A stretch of 64,000 nt of DNA from Elmis aenea (Eukaryota > Arthropoda > Insecta > Coleoptera > Elmidae). A program made the translations under genes and the position numbers. This document shows positions 54,779 through 64,000 of this stretch, one piece after another. The notes beneath the pieces were generated by a model. That model worked only from the letters and a program-made list of their open reading frames with translations. It was not told the DNA's origin and made no database searches. Every line of letters starts with the position of its first letter. Positions within the stretch are counted from its first letter, which is position 1. The stretch lies in NCBI GenBank assembly GCA_947652605.1, contig OX393580.1:13226159-13290158 (forward strand), read 5' to 3'.

Positions 54779-55065
54779 ATATGTCGTAGGCATAATGTGA
54801 AATCCGGCATTTTATAAAACGCCTAGGCACAAAACTATTAGCTTCATTTTTATTATTTATTTTAAAAAAAAACTTTGACCAACCTTTAACCTGACCCTCT
54901 ACTACTGACCAAATGAATGAGGGTCAGGTTAAAGGTTGGTTAAAACTTTTATTTTTGTATGAATACAAATGTAAGAAAAAGTCATAATTTGCTCGTTTTG
55001 CTGGCTTTTTATAAAATGCCTAGGCGTTTTATAAAATGCCGGGTTTCACATTGCCTACGACATAT
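54779..55065. mobile_element. Miniature element, 287 bp, about 50-bp inverted ends, nested palindrome
   Basis: The left end ATATGTCGTAGGCATAATGT is inverted at the right as ACATTGCCTACGACATAT, continuing through GGCATTTTATAAAACGCC / GGCGTTTTATAAAATGCC. A second, inner inverted pair, ACCAACCTTTAACCTGACCC and its complement, lies at 54879-54940. No coding capacity. Confidence 0.8.
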
Positions 55066-55698
55066 ACACACGTAGGGAAGACTGTTTAATTTTTGAAGGT
55101 AAAATATTTAGTTATTTTTGCAATAGGTATATTATTTTTGGTAACTAAACTAACAAAACATTATGATATGAAATAAAATTAAAATTGTTTTAAAATAAAA
55201 AAATGTGTCGGAGATTATAAAACTTGAACTAAAGTAATATTTGCATGAGTTAACATGTTAGCATATTTGACAAATCCAGTAAGTTTTATCTATCTTAAAA
55301 ATTACCCATTTTCACGAATCCGGCACCTAGCTGGCCCTAACATAATTTTGTCTCGATTTATTATGTTTAAGGTAAACAGTCTTTAAAAAGTTTGTGTTGA
55401 TATTAGGTACTGATTATACAAAAAAGTGCCACCAATATTAACTGCCATTATAAAAATTACTAAAAATTCACTGAACTTAAAGCGATTGTGATTAAATGTA
55501 TTTTAAAAGATTTATTTTACAAAAATATTATTTTGATTCTGCTTATTTGATAAAAAATTAATGTTAAAGAGTTAATGTTAGGTGTAAGATTAAAATGTTT
55601 ACGTGCATTGAAAAAAGTTTTGTGTACGGTAATTTGATCTGAAATAAATTGACGTTCTGTAAAAGCTCGTAAATCGAATTGAGTTATAAAACGTCATC
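55066..55698. other. AT-rich stretch, nothing recognised
   Basis: No gene or repeat structure was recognised. Confidence 0.5.
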
Positions 55699-56470
55699 TT
55701 TGGCGTCATTCAAAAAGTCTGCAACAAATGGAAAAGTTTTTTACTATCGATTTCTCAGAAAATTTAATTCTTGATAAAAGTTGGTGCATGGTCTAAAACT
55801 AATTTTAAGATTTATAAAAGTTCAATAAAAAGTCATAGGACACTAGATTATAGCGATTTTTGAAATATTCGCAAGAGTAAAGTGCCCTTATTTTATGAGA
55901 TACAAATTTTTTTTATGAGAAAAGCTTATTAAGAATCTAAAAATAAGGCTAGATTTATATTTTTACGGTCAAATTCCAAATTTTCAGAAATTTTAACATT
56001 CAAAAAGTCTGCAACAAATGGAAAAGTTTTTTATTATCGATTTTTCAAAAACTTTTATTCATGATAAAAGTTGGTGCATGGTCTAAATCTTATATTAAGA
56101 TGTAAAAAAGTTTAATAAAAAGTCATAGGACACTAGATTTTAGCGATTTTTGAAATATTCGCAAGAATAAAGTGCTTAAAATATCTTAAAAAATAAAAAT
56201 TGGAATTTGACCGTCAAAATTTAAATTAAGTCCAATTGTTAGGTTTCAAACAACTATTTCCGATTTAAAAAAATTCGTCTTTTAAAACAAGGGCACTTTA
56301 ATCTAATGTCAAAAATAGCTAAAATCTAGTGTCCTGATGTTTTGTTGAACTTTTTTTCATTTTAAAAATTAGTTTTGACCATGCACCAACTTTTATCAAG
56401 AATAAAATTTTCTGAGAAATCGATAATAAAAAACTTTTTCATTTGTTGCACACTTTATGAATGACGCTGT
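55699..56470. mobile_element. Foldback element with a tandemly duplicated left arm, 772 bp
   Basis: TTGGCGTCATTCAAAAAGTC and TGCAACAAATGGAAAAGTTT at 55699 recur in direct orientation at about 56000 (period about 298 bp) and inverted at 56425-56470 (ending GACGCTGTA). Both left copies include AAAAGTTGGTGCATGGTCTA and AAAAAGTCATAGGACACTAG. Two left arms thus face one right arm. No coding remnant. Confidence 0.75.
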
Positions 56471-56500
56471 ATATAGTATGTAAATAAATAAGCCCATATT

Positions 56501-56675
56501 CTGGTCCGATGAGAGGGGGGCAGGGGGGGCTCCGAGCCCTGGGCCCGGGAGTCCACAGGGGCTCGAATATCATACCACAATTGGTTTTTAGTAACTAAAT
56601 TTTCAAATAATGTACTTTACTTGGGGTCCATGAAAAAAAAATTCCCGGGCCCGACGACGTCTCTTGACGCCTCTG
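56501..56675. mobile_element. Short hAT-type element, 175 bp, 8-bp target duplication
   Basis: CCCATATT is duplicated at 56493-56500 and 56676-56683. The right end GACGCCTCTG reads CAGAGGCGTC on the other strand, a hAT-type start. The left end CTGGTCCGATG is less similar. Very GC-rich interior with GGGCCCGGG at both sides. Confidence 0.65.
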
Positions 56676-56683
56676 CCCATATT

Positions 56684-57146
56684 TACCCGTTAGCTTAGTT
56701 CAAGGATTATAATATGGACGGTATGGCCCATCCGGCGAAATTTGTAAACATAATGATGACGAAACCACAGGTATTAATGACGTCAGCTATGACTTCTTAC
56801 AAATAATGTCATTTATTTAGCGACCTGATTGAGTTTCAAGAAAACATCTTATTTGGCAATTAGTTTAGTAAAAACGTGTTTTTGGTGAGCTATTCAATTA
56901 ATGTCATATTAGCTATACACAGATGAAACTTTAACAAATATGTCTGTTTAAAGTTAAAACGCCTATTATTTATAAAACAATATAAAATAAGATGGCTGAT
57001 AGTCAACATATATACGTAAAATTTATGATTATAGCGGTATACTAGGTATATCTCTGCAGTCTGCACTTATCATCTAAGGATACTAAACTAATAGGATGGC
57101 CCAATCCAAAGATACTAAACTAAATAGGATGGCCCATTCCCATAAA
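56684..57146. other. AT-rich stretch with a short duplication
   Basis: GATACTAAACTAA followed by TAGGATGGCCCA is repeated in tandem at about 57079 and 57112. No gene. Confidence 0.5.
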
Positions 57147-57147
57147 G

Positions 57148-57699
57148 GCTGTTTTATACTATACTATTTTTTCGTTTAAGAAAATCGTATACGATTTTTA
57201 ATACAAAAATTTCGTTCAAGAATTTAGCATGGAAAATATGAACCATTTACATTGTACTATTTTTGGTACGAAAACTCCAATATATTTTGGTTACTTTTTA
57301 GTAACTTTTATCATATTTTTTTGGCACCTTGAGTAACCATGTCAAATGTTCAATTTGAACACAGAACAGAAAGCGAATCATTTTCAAATTTAACGTATAT
57401 TTAACGCTTGTTCCATTCTACATAATTATTCCTACAAAATAAATTGTGAGGGATTATAACGGTAATAAGTAGTATTTAACATCGTTTGATTGTTTCAGTT
57501 AACCTAACCCACAGATGACATGCGGTCAGATACAGTTACAGTAGAATACGCATGCGCCCATGCTAAAATTGGACGCATTTAGGGCTGCAGTAATTTCATA
57601 CGAATTTTTCGTTCAAGATTTTTAATTCCTGATGACACCGTACTAGAAAATCGTATACGATTTTCTTAAACGAAAAAATAGTATAGTATAAAACAGACT
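57148..57699. mobile_element. Miniature element, about 550 bp, about 52-bp inverted ends
   Basis: The left end CTGTTTTATACTATACTATT, then TTTTCGTTTAAGAAAATCGT and the palindrome AAAATCGTATACGATTTT, is inverted at the right with almost no change. CGTTCAAGAA/TT blocks follow next to both ends. No transposase, and the target duplication could not be decided. The Tc1/mariner or another superfamily remains open. Confidence 0.7.
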
Positions 57700-58940
57700 T
57701 AATACTAATGTATTGTATTACTAAGCTATCCGGAAGTGACGTCATTAATAACGCCAAAATGTTTAAACCAATGTCTTAGATTTTATATGGCATGACAATT
57801 TCCAAAGTATAGCAAGATGGCAAATTGAATAGCTTCCAAAAAATATATTTTTTGATAGATATGTTCTTGTTAATTTCATTGCCAAATAAGATAAGGTTTC
57901 TTATAAACCAAATGGGTCGTTTCAAATAAACCTGAACATTTTATACATGTGACATATGACATCTGTCACTTTATAATAGTTATTTATGTATCAAGGCCAA
58001 AACGTGTAACTTTTTCGGCCGCGTCTGGTTTGCTGGCTGAGACGTAGTCGAAGCCAGCAAATAGGCAAGGACGTTTATGGACCCATGTTGAAATGGAATA
58101 GTCGCTTTAAAATAAGTTTTTCTATATACTGTTAAAATACTGCTACAAAAAAGTGGACCAGCCTGTATTTAGATGGTTTCGTCGTTTTAAATAATTCAAA
58201 AAATAATTGGATAATTGACTGATTTGTAGGTATTGTAACGATATCTTAGTGTTATCTTTAATATCAAACATTCATTTTTGTGTGATTTAAAATGGCGGTA
58301 CTATTTTGCTAATTTTGTTCAATTTGATATTTTTATTGTGTCATTGTTAAACTTTTATCTAAAGATTAAATATTTAATTACATAAAAAATTGAGGCTGTA
58401 TTACTTGATGTTAAAAATAATTTGTTTAGGTCCTTAAACATTCCGGGTTACAAGATCGTTCACCTGGAAGCCTAGCAAAGTAAGAGACTCAGAAAAAAAC
58501 ACATTCTCGACTGCAAGTTATTGATTGATTTATTGCTTGTTACAAATTTCAGATAAGTAATGTCATTTTACTTTTGTAATCTTGAATCTACCACAACTTA
58601 ATACAAAATCAGCAATGTAAGGTTTATGACTAATGCATGATAGTAACTTGTAAATTTGTTTAAATCATGCTACCTATATTGTAATGTGTAATTTGACTGA
58701 CTCATGCTAAAAGTTCAAGTGCTACAATAAAATTCTAAGGAACTTTTTTATTTAATTATATATCATGAGCATCACTATATATTTTTAAACATGATAAACG
58801 TAAGTTACTAAAATATAGACGATCACTTATGTATTTTATTTTCAATTTTTTAATGAAAAAAGTTTAAACAACGATATTTTTAATTCGCAATTGTTATCAC
58901 CATTAATTTAATACAAATCAATACAGAGTTGCGCAAAAGC
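57700..58940. other. AT-rich stretch with one strong hairpin
   Basis: No gene. TTTGCTGGCT ... AGCCAGCAAA at about 58028-58060 forms a perfect 10-bp stem with a 13-base loop in a locally GC-rich patch. Otherwise nothing was recognised. Confidence 0.5.
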
Positions 58941-59185
58941 ATGGAAACAGACAAATATCTAGAATACTATTGCAGATGCAACAATGATTTTTTGCATCTG
59001 AGCGTTATGGTATTTTTCGGGTTCGATGAAAATATTAAGGTTGAAATACGACTTCCGGTTCAACCGCAAACGGACTCAAACTTTTTTTTAAATGGAACAT
59101 TCTGTATATTTTTACATAATTTTAGATAACTCTTAAAATTTACTTTAAAATATGTAGAAGGTTATATGCTTATATGGGTCCAAAG

Positions 59186-60450
59186 CAGGGTTGAGCAGAT
59201 TTAAATCAATTGATTTAAATCACGATTTAAATCATGATTTAAATCAAGTGATTTTTTTTTAAAAATCATTGATTTAAATCAAGTGATTTAAAAAAAAAAA
59301 TTATCAATTTAAATCACAGATTATATGAGTACAATATAATATTTATAATAAAACAAAATTGTATTACTACATATTAGTAATTAAATACACGAAATGGTGA
59401 ATAAACCATATCAATTTGCTCTTGCAAAGTAATATTCATTGCGGAAATGCAATAATTCAAAAAATAAATGCAAGTTTTTGACGTTAGCGAAGTGAACAGT
59501 CAGTTTTTTCAATTTCCACGGCACTCTATGGCTTCAATAACGATTTGAAGAAAAATGTCGAATATCTCGAAAAGTATGAGTTTTGGGTATAGGACATACT
59601 AAACAAAATATGAAGCTCTTTTAAAGACGAATTCGATGACATAAAAAAATACAGGGGTTTGCGTTTGAAAAAATCGAGTTCCGAGCTTCTGAAAATCATG
59701 GAAGTTGCGACCTATTTATAAACACCCCTGTATGTGTGATTCAAATTTTTTCATATCGAGCGAACAGAGAATTTTTTTCTGCATGTCCATACCAAATTAC
59801 AACTCTGTACTTCAAAATAACTTCAGGAGAACTTTTTAAATAAAGACTTAAAACCTTGAATAATTTAGAAAATTATTTTTTTTTACAACGCCGTATAAAA
59901 ACCTGTAGTATTTTATATTGATGCAAAGCTAAAATTAAGGCGGTTAAAAATATTAAATAAAAAATTGGGTGTTGTATTTGAAATATAAAAGTTGCTATTA
60001 GTTCCAGAAAGGTGACTCACCCTGTATATTTGAAAATATTTTTATTGTGTTTAAAAAAAAACTGTATAAAATAGCATTTGAATCAACTTCATATCTCAAG
60101 CCGTTTAGCCACAATCGACCGATCCCGCACTAATGACACCCTGTATATAATTAATTAAACATCACCATTTAGCACTGATTTTTTCAAAATTCTTAATCAT
60201 TATATTTAATTTTTCATTTTGACAAAAATTCACCAATGAATTTAATATATTGGTTATTAAATATATTAGCACAAAACAGAAATAGCATGTGAATATGTCA
60301 CTAAATTCGATAATATGGTACATTTAATTTAAATCAAAAAAATCTGATTTAAATCAAAAAAATCTGATTTAAATCAAAAAAATCTGATTTAAATCAAATA
60401 AATCGATTTTTTTGATTTTTTTAAAAAAATCATGATTTTTATCCACCCTG
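59186..60450. mobile_element. hAT-type element with TTTAAATCA-rich subterminal arrays
   Basis: It begins CAGGGTTGAGCAGATTTAAA and ends TTTTTATCCACCCTG. The direct repeat GTCCAAAG (59178-59185 and 60453-60460; extendable to 10 bp with one mismatch) marks the target. Both ends carry many copies of GATTTAAATCA, in both orientations at the left and as a tandem GATTTAAATCAAAAAAATCT at the right. No transposase. The interior contains further foldback-like fragments (CACCCTGTATA at about 60020 and 60140). Confidence 0.75.
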
Positions 60451-60618
60451 GAGTCCAAAGTCAATCGCTTTCGTAAAAGTTACATTTTTATAAAAATTTT
60501 GAGCGTGCAGCACACTTTCAATTTTTTTTTACATTTAAGTTATTTAAAAAGGCAGTAGAATTTCGTTGGAAAATTAGATTGATTAACACTTTGCGCTAGC
60601 TACATTTTATATATATTA

Positions 60619-61568
60619 TACAGGGTGTTTTTTACGCTTGGTCAAACTTGTGAAACTTTAAACATCGATAACTCAATTTTCTTAAATAAAACGCGCTATT
60701 TGGTTTTACATAGTCTTGTAGTAATTTTTGCTTGTCTTTCAAAAAGATTAACCATGTTTCATACCTAAAACTAATATTTTTCGAGATATCGCGATTTTAT
60801 TGTAAATTATTCGCGCAACGTAATATTTTCGAGTAGGCTATAAAGGTAGACAGCGGTAATTTTGAAACAATTGAAAGATAAAAACAAGAAAGTTATAATA
60901 TTATCTTTTTCTCACTTATTTTTGTAGATGTAATTTTACGATTTTTATGTTTAAATCGAGGTTTTCTAAGATTATGCATTTATTCATTGGACCAGTGTGA
61001 TGGGACAATTACTAAATCCTAGAAACTAATTTTTTGTGTTCAACCGGAAACGGTTTCAACCCTAACTTTTTTTTTGAAATTTAAAGATAAGACTGGTCAG
61101 TGACTTTTGTTTAATTAGCGTTCTTTTCGCGTACTCAATACATTATCAATCGGTTTTGAAGACTTTGCAAACGATCAAAATCAATTATATGAAAAATATT
61201 GCGGCCCCGATAAGAAACCTCGATATAAACGTAAGATTGGTAAAATTACATCTACATTATAACAAATTTCGAAAATTCCTAAGGAAAAGAAAATATTATA
61301 TTGTTTTTATCTTTCAATTGTTTCAAAATTACCGCTGTCTACCTTCATAGCCTACTCGAAATTATTACGTTGCCCTAATAATTTACAATAAAATCGCGAT
61401 ATCTCGTAAAATATCAGTTTTAGGTAGAAAACATGGTTAATTTTGTTGAAAGACTATCAAATTTTCTACAAGACTATGTAAAAACAAATAGGATGTTGTA
61501 TTTAAGAAAATTGAGTTATCGATATTTTAAGTTTCACGAGTTTGACCAAGCGAAAAAAACACCCTGTA
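60619..61568. mobile_element. Inner foldback element, 950 bp
   Basis: The left end TACAGGGTGTTTTTTACGCT is inverted at the right as AAAAAACACCCTGTA. The arms of about 390 bp pair through TGGTCAAACTTGTGAAACTT, ATCGCGATTTTATTGTAAAT and TAGACAGCGGTAATTTTGAA. The unpaired centre is about 61030-61120. It sits exactly at the centre of the larger palindrome 58941-61962. Confidence 0.85.
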
Positions 61569-61962
61569 TAATATTTTTTAAATGTAGCTAGCGCAAATAG
61601 TTAATTAATCTATTTGATAATCTTTTTAAACGAAATTCTACTGTCTTTTTAAATAACTTAAATGTTCAAAAATATTGAAAGTGCTGTATCGCTCAAAATG
61701 TAAATTTTACGAAAACGGTCGACTTTAGACCCATATAACCTCATACATTTTTTAAATTCAATTTTAAGGGTAATCCAAAAATGTAAAAATATATAGGGTG
61801 TTCCATTTAAATTCAAAGTTTGAGTCCATTTCCGGTTGAACCGGAAGTCGTATTGCAACCTTAATATTTTCATTGAATCCGAAAAATACCATAACGCTCA
61901 GATACAAAATGTCATTGTTATATCTGCAACAGTTTTTTAGATATTTGTCTGTTTCCATACTT

Positions 61963-63408
61963 TATATAATTTATGCAATACAATTTTATCAGGAGTCTAG
62001 CATTAGCAAAATAAACAATTTTTTGTTATATAATTATGCAATACAACAACAATGTACACTATTATTTTTATCATTATTATCCCATGGTTGATGTCTCATT
62101 ACGTATATAACGTTGGAATAAAATGACATTAAAAAGTGTTTTTTTTTTTAATTCTTAAGTACCGTAATTGTAGAAGAGGACAGATTATAACGGATTTTAA
62201 GTTCCCAACATGTAAATTGTAGCTTTAATATGGTAATAATTTTATACAAATAACATTATAGTTACGTGTTAATGTACATTTCTTACTCTTTTTTTTAAAA
62301 TTAGTTTAGTAAAATATTTAAGAGTTTGATTAAAGATATACGAATAAGCATTGCAGTTCCTATACAGTAAACTAAATTCTATCCACACTGGAGAAAGGAA
62401 AATGTTTTGTTTATTGGAGCAAGTGCCTGCCGGAGGTTATTTTTTTAATGTGTTGCAATTTGGAATTAAAATTTTGTTTATTTATAAATTAATTTTGTCT
62501 TTTTAGGGGTAGATGAAACTTAAAAAGAACTCAGAAGATGGTTTAAGACCACTTCACAATTTTTACACTGTAGAATCTTATATGTACCTATATGTAATCG
62601 ATTTTTTTATATTTATTGTTACTTAATTGCACATGACTGATTCAGGTGTGATTTCGTAACACAGTTTCTTAATCTGCTAAAAGTATAGTTTAACTTTAAA
62701 AGGCCTTATTTCGAAACAGTTAGCATATAAGTAAGATATACAGTGTGTACAAAAAGTAACGTAACGGATCAATATCTCGTCTTGTGACAACTTTACAAAA
62801 AAAGTTTTATAGAAAAGTTGTTTGTGGTAATTTACTACATAACCTTAAATTATTTTTAACTATACAGTGTTTTGCTTTTGCGCACCGATACGTCACTATG
62901 TTTTTTTTTTTAATGGAACACCCAGTATATTTTATAATTTTTGGATGCAAAATTTAATTCTCTTTCAGAAACATTTAGATTTATGTATCTAAATCAGTCG
63001 TTTTTGAGTTATTTCAGTTTTTATAAAAATATTGACAGAAACAGGATTCTAAAAAAATAATGAAATTTCACAACTTGGCTATGTCAATACGAATGGCTTG
63101 AAACTTGGTAGGACAATAGTGACATAGTGATTTTTGACTAGTTACAATTTTAAAATAATACACAGGGTGTTCCTTATGCCCGGTCCATTTAGTCAAACTT
63201 CAAACACGAACAAGTCAGTTTTTTTAAATGGAACACCCTATCTATTTTTACATTTTCTTATTGATCATGTAATTTTCTTTAAAAAGTATTAAAGGTCAAT
63301 TATTTCTAAAATCAATATTTCTCGAGTTATTGCGGTTTTCTTGATAATTTACGGATACAAACACAATATTTAATAGCATCAAACTAGATTCTGATCAGCA
63401 TAAAGTTA
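61963..63408. other. AT-rich stretch with isolated foldback ends
   Basis: No gene. Unpaired element-end motifs occur near 62740 (TATACAGTGTGTACAAAAAG), 62916 (TGGAACACCCAGTATA), 63163 (CACAGGGTGTTCC) and 63228 (TGGAACACCCTATC). They are probably overlapping decayed foldback copies. Confidence 0.5.
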
Positions 63409-64000
63409 CGTGGTCTGTCCCAAAAGTAATGAGAATGATTTTAATACGCAGCTTAGAAGAACCAGGAAAAGAAAGTGGTGGTTGAGGCAGGTGTAGGGGA
63501 AACCCAAGTATACAGTTAGACCATACTCGGTTGAGTCTGCGCCTTTTTACCAGTTGGAATGTTAGCAAAGTGCGTAGTAGTTTTTGTGTCGTGTCAGGGG
63601 AAAAATGCAGAGCAGTCTGGAGCAGCGCTACGCGATCAAGTTCTGCGTGAAACTCGGAAAATTTGGTTCCGTAACGTTACAGTTGTTGAGAACAGCTTAT
63701 GGGGATGCTATTTTGTCTTCAGCCCAAATCTTCAGGTGGCACAAGGCATTCAAGGACGAAAGAGAAAGCGTTGAGGACGAACAGCGTTCAGGGCGTCCTT
63801 CAAGTTCAAGAAGTGAGAACAATGTGGCTCGTGTGAAGGCTGTTCTGAAAAGGAACCGACGTTTGAATGTGCGTTTAATTGCAGAGGAGGTAGGGCTACC
63901 GATAACGGACGTCCACCGAATCATTACTGAAGATCTGCACAGGAGAAAAATTTGTGCGAAGCTGGTTCCCAAAAATTTGTCCGATGAACAAAAGGACAAT
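63409..64000 (+). mobile_element. Mariner element, left part, continues past the window edge
   Basis: The probable left terminal repeat starts at about 63409 (CGTGGTCTGTCCCAAAAGTA) next to TA at 63407-63408. About 195 bp of leader precede the transposase start. The right end lies outside the window, so completeness cannot be judged. It is a different mariner lineage from the copy at 28185-29782. Confidence 0.75.
63605..64000 (+). CDS. Mariner transposase, N-terminal 132 codons, open to the window edge
   Basis: ATG at 63605 opens a frame without a stop up to the edge. It starts MQSSLEQRYAIKFCVKLGKF and contains the mariner DNA-binding part: the first helix-turn-helix with a conserved IFRWHKAFKDERESV block, then DEQRSGRPSSSRSENNVARV, then the second helix-turn-helix, RLNVRLIAEEVGLPITDVHR, then LHRRKICAKLVPKNLSDEQK. 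The catalytic domain would follow outside the window. Because no frameshift is seen, the element may be intact. The transposase cuts and inserts the element at TA sites. Confidence 0.9.
   Translation, partial: MQSSLEQRYAIKFCVKLGKFGSVTLQLLRTAYGDAILSSAQIFRWHKAFKDERESVEDEQRSGRPSSSRSENNVARVKAVLKRNRRLNVRLIAEEVGLPITDVHRIITEDLHRRKICAKLVPKNLSDEQKDN

Larger units (their letters stand above)
58941..61962. mobile_element. Nested foldback, outer palindrome, split by a hAT-type insertion
   Basis: The outer left arm begins CATGGAAACAGACAAATATC (58941) and the right arm ends GATATTTGTCTGTTTCCATA. Between them pair CATTTTGCATCTGAGCGTTATGG-like, GACTTCCGGTTCAACCG, TTAAATGGAACA, GTTATATGGGTCCAAAG and GCGCTAGCTACATTT blocks with their complements. 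Removing the 1.27 kb hAT-type insertion leaves a palindrome of about 1.75 kb whose centre is the inner element 60619-61568. Confidence 0.8.

Noticed and set aside
1..64000. CRISPR array, bacterial operon or virus-derived gene
   Set aside because: The tandem repeats seen have no regular unique spacers, the genes are spliced eukaryotic genes, and no viral structural or replication protein was recognised.

Overview
The window is an AT-rich stretch of an insect chromosome, most plausibly from a beetle with a large, repeat-laden genome. The protein genes are eukaryotic with spliceosomal introns, the elongase is closely insect-like (Baldspot type), there is a FADD-type adaptor, and the repeats are those of insect genomes: mariner, Jockey-type LINEs, hAT, piggyBac-type and Harbinger elements. 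The species cannot be fixed from sequence alone. No rRNA, tRNA, CRISPR array or prokaryotic operon was seen.

Four host genes can be supported. (1) The last exon of a leucine-rich-repeat surface protein, + strand, 25395-26070. (2) A complete three-exon gene for a diverged regulatory (gamma-like) subunit of mitochondrial NAD-dependent isocitrate dehydrogenase, + strand, 27336-38417; its two ~5 kb introns are full of transposons, and the three exons join in frame to 395 codons. (3) A two-exon FADD-like gene, - strand, 48042-45499, with a death-effector domain in exon 1 and a death domain in exon 2; it belongs to the IMD/Dredd immune and cell-death pathway. (4) An intronless ELOVL6/Baldspot fatty-acid elongase, + strand, 50139-51002. 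They do unrelated jobs; nothing suggests a cluster.

Layout: 1-25.3 kb is almost entirely mobile DNA. It holds two LINE 3' ends (1.6-3.4 kb), a three-level nest at 5.8-7.35 kb, a hAT-type element at 8.8-10.3 kb, a paired inverted repeat at 10.9/13.7 kb, a decayed Harbinger at 14.5-15.8 kb, a TA-flanked element at 16.4-17.25 kb, a hAT-like element at 19.55-21.5 kb and a LINE with a twin-priming inversion plus a nested Jockey at 23.05-25.3 kb. From 25.4 to 38.4 kb come the LRR exon and the isocitrate dehydrogenase gene, whose introns carry a mariner, a LINE with an LTR-like insert, foldback elements and a Jockey. From 38.9 to 45 kb there is an unusual GC-rich tract, a 1.54 kb near-complete palindrome and TTAA-flanked elements. 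FADD and the elongase lie at 45.5-51 kb. From 51 to 64 kb there are more nested hAT-type and foldback elements, and the intact start of a mariner transposase runs off the right edge.

The most interesting signal is a group of long palindromic (foldback) elements, about ten clear copies of 0.6-1.75 kb, which share TACAGGG...CCCTGTA-like ends and insert nested into one another and into hAT elements. Two of them still contain decayed antisense C-termini of mariner-superfamily-like transposases, which suggests their origin. All calls are from reading the sequence; no database search was run.
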